Assembly: GCA_002451175.1 (NCBI GenBank)
Contig: DKBI01000143.1
Span: 3,518-10,104, forward strand
From: Betaproteobacteria bacterium UBA6904
GTDB taxonomy: Bacteria > Pseudomonadota > Gammaproteobacteria > Burkholderiales > SG8-39
Reading direction: 5' to 3'
DNA length: 6,587 bases
In this document: piece by piece, positions 1 to 6,040 of the stretch
How the letters are laid out: each line of letters opens with the position of its first letter
How positions within the stretch are numbered: the stretch's first letter is position 1
Made by a program: the position numbers and the translations under genes
The notes under the pieces: generated by a model
The model's database searches: none
Seen by the model: only the letters and a program-made list of their open reading frames with translations
What the model was told of the DNA's origin: nothing

Positions 1-769
1 TCGCCCACGTCATCTTCTCGACTTCCTCGCCGATCGACGAGGTGACGGCCGAGTTGCCGATGTTGGCATTGATCTTCACGAGGAAGTTGCGGCCGATGAT
101 CATCGGCTCGCTCTCCGGGTGATTGATGTTCGCCGGGATGATCGCGCGGCCGCGCGCCACCTCGTCGCGCACGAACTCCGGGGTGATCACGCGCGGGATC
201 GCCGCGCCGAACGCCTGCCCCGGGTGCTGCCGCGCCAGCCAGTCGCGCTGCGCCGGCGGCAGGCTGGCGACGTACTCCTCGCGGCGCAGGTTCTCGCGGA
301 TCGCGACGAATTCCATCTCCGGGGTGACGACGCCGCGGCGCGCATAGTGCATCTGCGTGACGCGCCGGCCGGGCAGGGCGCGCCGGGGCTGGCGCTTCAG
401 ATCGAAGCGCATCTCGACGAGCTTGGGATCGGCGAGCCGCGTGCGGCCGTAGGCGGACGTCGGGCCGTCCAGCATCTCGGTGTCGCCGCGCTCTGCGATC
501 CACGCCTCGCGCAAGGGCGCCAGGCCGCGGCGGATATCGATCGCCGCCCCGGGGTCGGTGTAGGGCCCGGACGTGTCGTAGACGTAGAGGGGCGGATTGC
601 GCTCCGCGCCGAATGCCGACGGCGTATCGGCCTGCGATACCTCACGCATCGGCACTCGCAGATCGGGGCGGGAGCCCGCGACGTAGACCTTGCGCGATGC
701 CGGCAAGGGATCGACGACCGCCGCGTCGACCTGCGCGGTGGCCGCCAGAAATTTCGGATTGGCGTTCAT
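1..769 (-). CDS. thiC: Phosphomethylpyrimidine synthase ThiC (N-terminal part, cut by window edge)
   Basis: ThiC is the cytosolic radical-SAM enzyme that rearranges 5-aminoimidazole ribotide into HMP phosphate, the pyrimidine half of thiamine. Reading leftward from an ATG at 769 gives 256 open codons to the window edge. Residues 1-100 match the ThiC-associated N-terminal domain (for example [14 protein letters not shown] around 60-73). The core begins with family-diagnostic blocks: DGPTSAYGR (101-109), [17 protein letters not shown] (138-154), [19 protein letters not shown] (208-226) and [18 protein letters not shown] (232-249). The C-terminal cysteine motif that binds the Fe-S cluster lies outside the window. 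The start is fixed by a strong Shine-Dalgarno AAGGAG (776-781) seven bases before ATG and by the TPP riboswitch just upstream. The gene is divergent from the pcm-like gene. Identity is very secure; the 3' end is unseen. Confidence 0.97.
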   Translation of the reverse strand, partial: MNANPKFLAATAQVDAAVVDPLPASRKVYVAGSRPDLRVPMREVSQADTPSAFGAERNPPLYVYDTSGPYTDPGAAIDIRRGLAPLREAWIAERGDTEMLDGPTSAYGRTRLADPKLVEMRFDLKRQPRRALPGRRVTQMHYARRGVVTPEMEFVAIRENLRREEYVASLPPAQRDWLARQHPGQAFGAAIPRVITPEFVRDEVARGRAIIPANINHPESEPMIIGRNFLVKINANIGNSAVTSSIGEEVEKMTWA

Positions 770-820
770 GGCGTGCTCCTTGGCGCGTCAGGGGCGAACC
801 GGGAGCGGGAAAGCGGCTTC
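770..820 (-). promoter_or_regulatory. Expression platform and ribosome binding site of thiC leader
   Basis: This 51-nt stretch joins the TPP aptamer to the thiC start. It contains the Shine-Dalgarno AAGGAG (776-781) and no run of U residues, so an intrinsic terminator is unlikely and control is more probably at translation initiation. GCUCC (802-806 on the minus strand) is perfectly complementary to GGAGC (775-779), which includes the Shine-Dalgarno core, and could sequester it with a 22-nt loop. A competing pairing is GCGUG (820-824, overlapping the 3' strand of P1) with CACGC (771-775), between the Shine-Dalgarno and the start codon. The pairings are seen directly; which one forms with ligand is inference. 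Confidence 0.55.
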
Positions 821-911
821 ACGCATCCCTGCGTCGGCATTACCCGCATCAGGTTCGAAGGGTATTTCTCACCCGGCCCGCCGCACCCGGCGCGGCCCAG
901 GACCCCTGCGC
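821..911 (-). promoter_or_regulatory. TPP riboswitch (THI element) aptamer controlling thiC
   Basis: Read on the minus strand, this leader RNA carries the conserved thiamine pyrophosphate aptamer. P1 is GCGCA (907-911) with UGCGU (821-825). P2 is AGGGGU with ACCCUU. P3 is a GC-rich extended stem: CCUGG/CCGGG outside, GCCGC/GCGGC inside, with an asymmetric GGG bulge. The pyrimidine-sensing segment is UGAGAAAUACCC. The second arm reads GAACCUGAUGCGGGUAAUG then CCGACGCAGGGA, in which CCUG/CAGG and CGG/CCG form P4 and P5 around the conserved GUAAUG. These match the established TPP consensus; the small departure is GGGGUCC where GGGGUGCC is usual. It lies 51 nt upstream of thiC, the commonest target of this riboswitch, so high TPP should lower ThiC production. 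Confidence 0.95.
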
Positions 912-920
912 AGTCGGCGC

Positions 921-950
921 ACCTTACCGCAGGATCGAACCGGTTGACAA
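921..950 (-). promoter_or_regulatory. Probable sigma-70 promoter of thiC
   Basis: On the minus strand TTGTCA (945-950) is a 5/6 match to a -35 box. It is followed after 18 bp by TAAGGT (921-926), a weak -10 (T, A and final T conserved). The predicted transcription start, about seven bases on, falls near 914, just before the P1 strand of the TPP aptamer. That placement, where the riboswitch forms at the very 5' end of the transcript, is the main support. No better minus-strand pair is evident between here and 1030. Confidence 0.5.
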
Positions 951-1003
951 CAACTGCCCGTTGCCCCGCCGCCAAACTGATCGCTTGCGCCAGATCAACC
1001 CCG

Positions 1004-1009
1004 TATAAT
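1004..1009 (+). promoter_or_regulatory. Perfect -10 box (TATAAT) for the pcm-like/tolC unit
   Basis: A consensus TATAAT lies 25 bp before the ATG at 1035, giving a predicted start near 1016 and a leader of only about 19 nt. No good -35 sits at the normal distance: the hexamers at 980-987 (ATCGCT, TCGCTT, CGCTTG) match poorly, and TTGCGC at 985-990 is only 13 bp away. The leader has no clear Shine-Dalgarno sequence, so initiation at the first gene may be weak or resemble leaderless initiation. The promoter could depend on an activator, or be an ordinary sigma-70 promoter with a degenerate -35. Confidence 0.5.
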
Positions 1010-1034
1010 CGTATTTTCAGCAGCATCTCTCGGC

Positions 1035-1688
1035 ATGAACCTCGATCAAGCCCGCCTCAACATGGTCGAACAGCAGATTCGGCCATGGGAAGTCATCGAC
1101 CAGGACGTCCTCGACCTGCTCTACGCGGTCCCGCGAGAGGAGTTCGTGCCGCCCGCCTGCCGCAATCTGGCGTTTGCCGACCTGGAGGTGCCGCTTGGGG
1201 AGGGCGAACGCATGTGGGCGCCGAAGATCGAGGCACGCGCGCTGCAGGCGCTCGCCGTGAAACATACCGAGCGCGTGCTCGAAGTCGGCACCGGCAGCGG
1301 CTATTTCACGGCACTGCTGGCCCACCGCGCGGCGCACGTCTACTCGGTGGAGATCCGGCCGGCGCTCGCCGCGTTCGGCCGCGCCAACCTGGACCGCCAT
1401 GGCGTCGACAACGTCACGCTCGCCGTGGGCGATGGTGCGCGCGGCTACCCGACGTGGTCGCCCTACGACGTGATCGTCCTGACCGGGTCGATCCCGGTGA
1501 TGCCACAGGCGATCCTTGATTCGCTCGCGCCGGGCGGGCGGGTGTTCGCGGTGATCGGAGAGGATCCGGTCATGACGGCGCAGATCATCAGCCGGGGCGG
1601 ACCCGGGTCGTTCCGCACGGTCGAGCTGTTCGAGACCGTCCTCGCGCCACTCGCGAAGTGTGAGCGGCCGGCACGCTTCAGCTTCTGA
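1035..1688 (+). CDS. pcm: PIMT-family (protein-L-isoaspartate O-methyltransferase-like) SAM-dependent methyltransferase
   Basis: A 217-residue cytosolic class I methyltransferase of the Pcm/PIMT family, whose classical members methylate L-isoaspartyl residues to repair aged proteins. SAM-binding motif I is VLEVGTGSGYFTALLA (81-96), with an acidic residue in VYSVE (102-106), then VGDGARG (131-137) and YDVIVLTGS (144-152) leading into LAPGGR (164-169). The N-terminus (NMVEQQIRPWEV, 9-20; AVPREEFVPP, 31-40) is typical of the family and fixes the start despite the lack of a visible Shine-Dalgarno. Oddly, where classical PIMTs have GQGQTISQP, this protein has GEGERMWAP (55-63), and TAAPP is replaced by TGSIP (150-154), so both substrate-side motifs are altered. 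Family membership is firm; repair activity is doubtful. tolC follows 14 bp downstream on the same strand, so the two are probably cotranscribed. The symbol denotes family, not proven function. Confidence 0.88.
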   Translation: MNLDQARLNMVEQQIRPWEVIDQDVLDLLYAVPREEFVPPACRNLAFADLEVPLGEGERMWAPKIEARALQALAVKHTERVLEVGTGSGYFTALLAHRAAHVYSVEIRPALAAFGRANLDRHGVDNVTLAVGDGARGYPTWSPYDVIVLTGSIPVMPQAILDSLAPGGRVFAVIGEDPVMTAQIISRGGPGSFRTVELFETVLAPLAKCERPARFSF

Positions 1689-1702
1689 ACGGGAGCCGCC
1701 CC

Positions 1703-3031
1703 ATGCAACGGTTTATCGTCTGCGCGCTTGCCGCGCTGCCCCTGTCGGCCGCCGCACAGGGCCTGTTCCAGGTCTACCAGGACGCGAAGGCCTACGACGC
1801 GCAATACGCCGCGTCGCGTTTCGCACTGCAAGCGGGGCTGGAGAAGCGCCCGCAGGGCCTCGCCTTGGTGTTGCCGACTGTCGGCCTGTCGGCGAGCGCC
1901 ACGAACCAGAGAGTCGATTCCAAGGCGCCCGACAACTCGCTGCTGCCGGATTACGTGCGCAACGTGCGCTCGCATGGTTACACGCTGTCGTTCTCGCAGC
2001 CGATCTACCGCAAGCAGAATTTCATCCAGTACGACCAGGCGGGCTACCTGGTCCGCCAGTCGGAGGCCGCTTTTGGGCAGGCCGGCCAGGACCTGATCCT
2101 CCGCGTCTCGCAGGCCTATTTCGACGTGCTCGCTTCGGAGGACACGCTCGCGCTGGTGCGCGCGCAGAAGACCGCGATCTCCGAGCAACTCGCCCAGGCC
2201 AAGCGCAACTTCGAGGTGGGCACGGCGACGATCACCGACACGCACGAGGCCCAGGCGCGGTTCGATCTCGCGGCGGCACAGGAAATCGCGGCGCAGAACG
2301 ATCTGGACAACAAGCGGCGCGCGCTGCAGCAGATCACGGGCAAGGAATACGGCACGCTCAAACCGCTGCGGCCCGATGTGCGGCTTGCGCAGCCGGAGCC
2401 GAACCGCATGGACCATTGGGTGGACCTCGCCGACAAGCAGAGCTATCCGGTCCAGATTCAGGAAGCGGCGGCGGAAATCGCGCAGCTCGAGCTCAAGCGC
2501 AATTCCGCCGGCCATTACCCGACGCTCGACCTCGTCGCGAGTTACGACTGGCGTTCTCAAAGCAGCCCGACCCTGGCCAGCTCGGGCCTGGGGGCGGAAG
2601 TCAATACCGGCACCTTCGGCGTGCAGCTCGCCGTGCCGATCTATGCCGGGGGCGCGATCACGTCGCGCGAGCGTGAGGCCGCAGCCAATCTCGAGAGGAC
2701 GCGCCAGGATCTGCAGAATGCGCGGCGCGCTTCGGTGCTCGCGACGCAGCAGTCGTACCTCGCCGTCAGCAACGGCATCGCCCAGGTCGGCGCGCTCGAG
2801 CAGGCGCTCGTTTCCAGCCAGAGCGCGCTGGATTCCAACAAGCTGGGCTACGAGGTCGGCGTGCGGATCAACATCGACGTGCTGAACGCGCAGCAGCAGC
2901 TGTTTTCGACGCGGCGGGATCTGGCCCTCGCCCGCTACAACACGATCCTCAGCCACCTGCGACTGAAGTCGGCGGCCGGCGCACTTCGTGAGGACGATCT
3001 CGAGGCCGTCAGCCGCGCGCTGCAGCCCTGA
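1703..3031 (+). CDS. tolC: TolC-family outer membrane efflux/secretion channel
   Basis: TolC trimers form the outer-membrane barrel and periplasmic alpha-helical tunnel used by tripartite efflux pumps and type I secretion. The 442-residue protein starts with a signal peptide (MQRFIVCALAALPLSAAAQG; likely cleavage after A18) and is somewhat shorter than E. coli TolC (about 490). The family's internal duplication is visible: FEVGTATITDTHEAQARF (170-187) mirrors YEVGVRINIDVLNAQQQLF (383-401), and SQPIYR (98-103) mirrors VPIYAGG (311-317). Long helix-forming stretches lie at 120-212 and 320-425, and the C-terminal LRLKSAAGALREDDL (419-433) is classical. The GTATITD segment and QLELKRNSAGHYPTLD support the TolC rather than the NodT/OprM branch. 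The Shine-Dalgarno GGGAG (1691-1695) precedes ATG by 7 bases. No adaptor or pump gene is nearby, as is usual for a shared tolC. The 3' end overlaps convergent waaA by 23 bp. Confidence 0.95.
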   Translation: MQRFIVCALAALPLSAAAQGLFQVYQDAKAYDAQYAASRFALQAGLEKRPQGLALVLPTVGLSASATNQRVDSKAPDNSLLPDYVRNVRSHGYTLSFSQPIYRKQNFIQYDQAGYLVRQSEAAFGQAGQDLILRVSQAYFDVLASEDTLALVRAQKTAISEQLAQAKRNFEVGTATITDTHEAQARFDLAAAQEIAAQNDLDNKRRALQQITGKEYGTLKPLRPDVRLAQPEPNRMDHWVDLADKQSYPVQIQEAAAEIAQLELKRNSAGHYPTLDLVASYDWRSQSSPTLASSGLGAEVNTGTFGVQLAVPIYAGGAITSREREAAANLERTRQDLQNARRASVLATQQSYLAVSNGIAQVGALEQALVSSQSALDSNKLGYEVGVRINIDVLNAQQQLFSTRRDLALARYNTILSHLRLKSAAGALREDDLEAVSRALQP

Positions 3032-4268
3032 GCAGTTCCCGGCAGATCTCCATGTGACGGGCGGTTGCGCCGCGGTGTGCGGCGCAGAGCGCAACGCCTG
3101 CGGCGCCCATGGCGGCGCGCCGCGGAGCGTCGGCGCAGAGCTCGAGTGCCACGCGCATCGCCCCGGCAGGATCGCTCACCTGGAGGGCCGCCCCGGCCTC
3201 GAGCGCGAGCCGCGTCGCCTCGGCAAAGTTGAACATCGACGGGCCGAGAATCGCCGGCGTTCCGACCGCGCACGCCTCGATCAGATTCTGGCCGCCGTGC
3301 GGAGCGAAGGATCCGCCGATCACCGCCACGTCGGCCGCGGCGTAATAGAACGCCATCTCGCCCATCGTGTCGCCGAGGTAACCGCGCTCGCCGGGACGCG
3401 GCGCCTCGCCTCGGCTGCGGCGCGGCACCCGTCCGGCTGAGCCAAGCAGCTGCGCGACCTCCTCGAAGCGCTGCGGGTGCCGTGGAACGACGAGCACGAG
3501 CGCATCGCCGATAGCGTCGGGGAGCGCATCCAGCAGCAGGCGCTCTTCGCCTGCGCGCGTGCTTGCGAGCATGATCACCGGGCGGTCCAGGGCCGCGCGC
3601 CACGCGCGGCCCTCGGCGGTCCGCTCGGCATCCGGCTCGAGATCGAACTTGAGATTGCCCGTGACGCGCACGCGCCCGGCGCCAAGGCCGGCGATGCGTT
3701 CGCCGTCCGCCGCACTCTGTGCGCAGACCGCCGCAAGGCCTGCGAACGCGGGGCGCACGAGGCTTTCCCAGCGCCGATAGCCTTCCGCCGACCGCGCGGA
3801 CAGGCGTGCATTGGCCAGCACGACCGGCACGCCGTACGCGCGGCAGGCGGCCAGGAGGTTCGGCCAGATCTCCGTCTCCATCAGCAGGCCGGCGCGCGGC
3901 CGAAAATGCTCGAGGAACCGCCGCGCCGCGCCCGGGAAGTCATAGGGCAGCCAAGCGGCGAGGACCGTCTCGCCATAGAGATGCTTGACCATGTCGCGAC
4001 CCGCGGCGGTCATGCAGGTGATCAGGATCTGGCAGTCGTCGAACTCCAGCTGCAGCGCCTTGACCAGAGGCGCAGCGGCGCGCGCCTCGCCCACCGAGAC
4101 GGCGTGCAGCCAGATCACCGGCCGCTCCGCCGCAAACCGGTATTCGCCGAAACGCTCGAAGACATGGCGACGATATCCCGGCTCGCGCCGGCCCCGCCAC
4201 CAGAGCCGGACCAGGATCCACGGCGTCGAGATCCACAGCGCCAGCGTGTAGAGCGCGCGGCTGATCAC
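3009..4268 (-). CDS. waaA: 3-deoxy-D-manno-octulosonic acid (Kdo) transferase
   Basis: WaaA/KdtA transfers Kdo from CMP-Kdo to the lipid A precursor at the cytoplasmic face of the inner membrane, beginning the LPS inner core. The 419 residues compare with 425 in E. coli. An N-terminal membrane anchor (LYTLALWISTPWILVRLWW, 6-24) precedes the GT-B fold. HAVSVGEARAA (55-65) contains the presumed catalytic base E61; METEIWPNL (130-138), ANARLSARSAEGY (152-164), TGNLKFD (203-209), VPRHPQRF (261-268) and GDTMGEM (299-305) follow. GGSFAPHGGQNLIEA (318-332) is the C-terminal CMP-Kdo region, with Q where E. coli has H. I chose GTG at 4268: it overlaps the waaC stop as GTGA, has GAGG (4276-4279) seven bases upstream, and gives an N-terminus aligning with E. 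coli. A TTG at 4274 would leave only one base to that GAGG. Whether it adds one Kdo or two cannot be read from sequence. Confidence 0.96.
   Translation of the reverse strand: MISRALYTLALWISTPWILVRLWWRGRREPGYRRHVFERFGEYRFAAERPVIWLHAVSVGEARAAAPLVKALQLEFDDCQILITCMTAAGRDMVKHLYGETVLAAWLPYDFPGAARRFLEHFRPRAGLLMETEIWPNLLAACRAYGVPVVLANARLSARSAEGYRRWESLVRPAFAGLAAVCAQSAADGERIAGLGAGRVRVTGNLKFDLEPDAERTAEGRAWRAALDRPVIMLASTRAGEERLLLDALPDAIGDALVLVVPRHPQRFEEVAQLLGSAGRVPRRSRGEAPRPGERGYLGDTMGEMAFYYAAADVAVIGGSFAPHGGQNLIEACAVGTPAILGPSMFNFAEATRLALEAGAALQVSDPAGAMRVALELCADAPRRAAMGAAGVALCAAHRGATARHMEICRELLRAAARG
3066..3086 (+). other. Perfect 8-bp GC hairpin just past tolC, inside waaA
   Basis: TGCGCCGC (3066-3073) and GCGGCGCA (3079-3086) form an uninterrupted 8-bp stem with a 5-nt GGTGT loop, starting 34 nt after the tolC stop. 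An alternative pairing, GTTGCGC (3064-3070) with GCGCAAC (3089-3095), overlaps it. No U-run follows on either strand, so it is not a canonical intrinsic terminator. It also lies within the coding sequence of waaA on the other strand, near that gene's 3' end. It may help define the tolC mRNA 3' end, or merely reflect GC-rich coding sequence. Confidence 0.3.
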
Positions 4269-5206
4269 AGCCAAGCCTCGAGCGCGCGCAGCACGTGCTT
4301 CGCCTCGGGCGGCGCGGCCACCCCGCCCAGGTTGCAGAAGCGTTGCCCGCCGAACAATCCCGTAAGCACGGGGTCAGTCGCGCAGTAGATGCCCGCAACC
4401 GCCGCGCCCACCGCAACCGCCAGATGCGACAGTCCCGTGTCGACGCCCACGACGGCACGCGCCCCGCGCATCGCCGCGGCCAGTTCCTCGAGCGACATGC
4501 GCGCGGGGACCTCGGCGCCGCCGATCTGCATCGCCAATCGCACGCAGCGCAGACGCTCGCTCTCGCTTCCCCAAGGCAGCACGCTCACCAATCCGCGTTG
4601 CGCGAGCGCCGTGCCCAGCTCGATCCAGCGCGCATCGGGCCAGAGCTTGTCGCTCCGGCTGCTCATGGTGAGCAGCACGACCGCGTCGCGAGGCTCAGAC
4701 GCCAGATCCGTGCGCAGGCCGTAGTCGCATGCGGGCGGCAGCGCATAGCCGAGCGCCGCGCAAACCAGCTGGCGATTGCGCACCACGGCGTGCTGCCCGC
4801 GCGCGATCGCGTGATGCACGTCGTACGCGGCCGCCGCCAGGGGCTCACGCAGGCTGCCGCGATCCATGCCGTGCTTCTCGCCCTTGGCGAACGCGCAGAG
4901 CAGCGCGCTCTTCACGAGACCCTGGGTATCGATCACGTAGTCGTAGGACTCCGCGGCAAGGCGGCGGCGCACGCTCCCGATCGCCGACCAGACCGCCGGA
5001 TCCCACAGCGCTCGACGCCAGCGTCGCAGTGCCACCGGGATCACGTGCCGCACCGCCGGATGCATCGCGGCAATCTGCGCGAACGGCTCCTCCACCAGCC
5101 AGTCGATCTGCGCGCCCGGCACGCAGCGCGCGACATCGGTCACCGCGGGGCAGTGGTGCACGACATCGCCGAGCGAGGACGTCTTGATGAAGAGAATGCG
5201 CGGCAC
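4265..5206 (-). CDS. waaC: LPS heptosyltransferase I
   Basis: WaaC adds the first L-glycero-D-manno-heptose from ADP-heptose to Kdo of the LPS inner core, at the cytoplasmic face of the inner membrane. It is a GT9 enzyme with a GT-B fold. The 313-residue product opens with MPRILFIKTSSLGDVVHHCPA, carrying the presumed catalytic base D14. It continues with DWLVEEPFAQI (35-45), VIPVALRRWR (55-64), DTQGLVKSALL (93-103), KHGMDRGSLREPLA (111-124), SRSDKLWP (183-190, with K187 of the ADP-heptose site), LPWGSESE (210-217) and VVGVDTGLSHLA (252-263, with D256). The E. coli protein is of similar length and has the same blocks. The start is GTG at 5206; open frame continues upstream, but no homologous residues lie beyond it and no clear Shine-Dalgarno is seen. 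waaA follows with a 4-bp GTGA overlap, implying translational coupling. Confidence 0.95.
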   Translation of the reverse strand: MPRILFIKTSSLGDVVHHCPAVTDVARCVPGAQIDWLVEEPFAQIAAMHPAVRHVIPVALRRWRRALWDPAVWSAIGSVRRRLAAESYDYVIDTQGLVKSALLCAFAKGEKHGMDRGSLREPLAAAAYDVHHAIARGQHAVVRNRQLVCAALGYALPPACDYGLRTDLASEPRDAVVLLTMSSRSDKLWPDARWIELGTALAQRGLVSVLPWGSESERLRCVRLAMQIGGAEVPARMSLEELAAAMRGARAVVGVDTGLSHLAVAVGAAVAGIYCATDPVLTGLFGGQRFCNLGGVAAPPEAKHVLRALEAWL

Positions 5207-5236
5207 GGAGACGGTCGGGCCCGGAGGGGGGTGGGC

Positions 5237-5242
5237 TAGAAT
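5237..5242 (+). promoter_or_regulatory. Candidate -10 (TAGAAT) of the waaE-like operon
   Basis: TAGAAT is a 5/6 match to the sigma-70 -10 and lies 39 bp before the GTG at 5282, placing the transcription start near 5249. The -35 position (around 5214-5219, GTCGGG) is poor, so promoter strength is uncertain. It lies in the only non-coding gap between divergent waaC and the glycosyltransferase, where a promoter is expected. Confidence 0.4.
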
Positions 5243-5261
5243 ACCGCGTTGTGATGCGAGG

Positions 5262-5267
5262 ATTCTA
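5262..5267 (-). promoter_or_regulatory. Candidate -10 (TAGAAT) of the waaC-waaA operon
   Basis: On the minus strand this hexamer also reads TAGAAT. It would start transcription near 5255 and give waaC a leader of about 49 nt. No convincing -35 is present; the expected position falls in the start of the opposing coding region. A second minus-strand option is TATTCT (5238-5243), overlapping the plus-strand hexamer. The call rests mainly on location. Confidence 0.3.
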
Positions 5268-5281
5268 ATCGGAACCGCCCC

Positions 5282-6040
5282 GTGGCCCAGCCGTTCTCGG
5301 TGGTCATCGTCGCGCAGAACGCCGCCCCGCAGCTTGCCGATTGCCTCGCGAGCGTGCCCTTTGCCGATGAAATCGTGCTGGTCGACTCCGGCAGCAGCGA
5401 TGCGACCGTCGACGTGGCGGTCCGCCACGGCGCGCGCGTCGTGCAGCACGAGTGGCTCGGCTTTGGCCGCCAGAAGCAGTTCGCGGTCGAGCAGGCGCGC
5501 CACGATTGGGTGCTGTGCCTCGATGCCGACGAGCGCGTGACCGCGGAACTTGCGGCGAGCCTGCGCGCAGCGCTCGAGGCGCCCGCGTCCCCCGTCTACC
5601 GCATGGCGCGCCGCAATCGGTTCATGGGGCGTTGGCTGCGGCATGGCGAAGGGTACCCCGACTGGAGCACGCGCCTGTTCGATCGGCGCGAGGCGCGCTG
5701 GAGCGACGACGCCGTGCATGAAAAGGTGCTGCATGCCGTGACGCCGGGAACGCTCGCGGGGGACCTGCTGCACGCATCGGCCGAGGATCTCGGCCGCTAC
5801 GTGGAAAAGCAGAACCGCTACAGCACGCTGGCGGCCCGGCAGCTGCGCGACCGCGGACACAGCGCCGGGGTCGCGGCGCTGCTGCTCTCGCCGCTCGTGC
5901 GCTTCGTCAAGTTCTACCTGCTGCGGCTCGGATTTCTCGACGGCGTGGCGGGCCTCGTCCATATCCTGATCGGCTGCGGCGCAAGCTTCCTCAAGTACGC
6001 CAAGCTCATCGCGCTGCAGCGCGCGGACACGACCCGATGA
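5282..6040 (+). CDS. waaE: Family 2 glycosyltransferase, WaaE/KdtX-type LPS core enzyme
   Basis: A 252-residue GT-A glycosyltransferase resembling WaaE/KdtX, which in enterobacteria adds beta-1,4-glucose to heptose I of the LPS inner core. Visible blocks are [11 protein letters not shown] (5-15), the nucleotide-binding VDSGSSDAT (34-42), [15 protein letters not shown] (58-72), the metal-binding DAD at 81-83 within [10 protein letters not shown], then [19 protein letters not shown] (122-140) and DDAVHEKVL (142-150). A C-terminal hydrophobic stretch (about 197-238) suggests membrane association. The start is GTG at 5282; the Shine-Dalgarno is weak (GGAA at 5271-5274), but the reading begins just before the first beta-strand, as in homologues. 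It is divergent from waaC and overlaps the next gene by 4 bp (ATGA), so both are coupled. The family call is firm; the exact donor and acceptor are inferred from family and neighbourhood. Confidence 0.88.
   Translation: MAQPFSVVIVAQNAAPQLADCLASVPFADEIVLVDSGSSDATVDVAVRHGARVVQHEWLGFGRQKQFAVEQARHDWVLCLDADERVTAELAASLRAALEAPASPVYRMARRNRFMGRWLRHGEGYPDWSTRLFDRREARWSDDAVHEKVLHAVTPGTLAGDLLHASAEDLGRYVEKQNRYSTLAARQLRDRGHSAGVAALLLSPLVRFVKFYLLRLGFLDGVAGLVHILIGCGASFLKYAKLIALQRADTTR

Noticed and set aside
944..949. Perfect TTGACA on the plus strand as -35 for the PIMT-like gene
   Set aside because: It is 54 bp from the TATAAT at 1004, and no -10 lies at 16-18 bp. The bases are better explained as the minus-strand TTGTCA of the thiC promoter.
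770..1034. Intrinsic terminator or small ORF in the thiC-pcm gap
   Set aside because: I saw no hairpin followed by a U-run. The small frames there overlap the TPP aptamer, which explains the sequence constraint.
119..1519. Long plus-strand open frame of 466 codons running over thiC, its leader and the start of the PIMT-like gene
   Set aside because: It is antisense to unmistakable thiC sequence and crosses a riboswitch and promoter. The translation is Arg/Ala/Gly-rich with no recognisable domain, as expected for a shadow frame in GC-rich DNA.
1463..3094. 543-codon minus-strand open frame antisense to tolC
   Set aside because: tolC on the plus strand has full family motifs and a Shine-Dalgarno. 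The antisense product has shadow-like composition and no motif; stops are rare in this frame because of third-position G/C bias.
3477..5239. Plus-strand open frames opposite waaA and waaC (3477-4388 and 4295-5239)
   Set aside because: Both are antisense to genes with complete catalytic motifs, and their translations show only Arg/Ala-rich low-information sequence.
5207..5962. Extension of the waaC frame upstream of 5206 over the waaE-like gene
   Set aside because: The frame is open, but the heptosyltransferase N-terminus begins at the GTG at 5206. The upstream residues are antisense to a well-supported glycosyltransferase and cross the intergenic promoter region.
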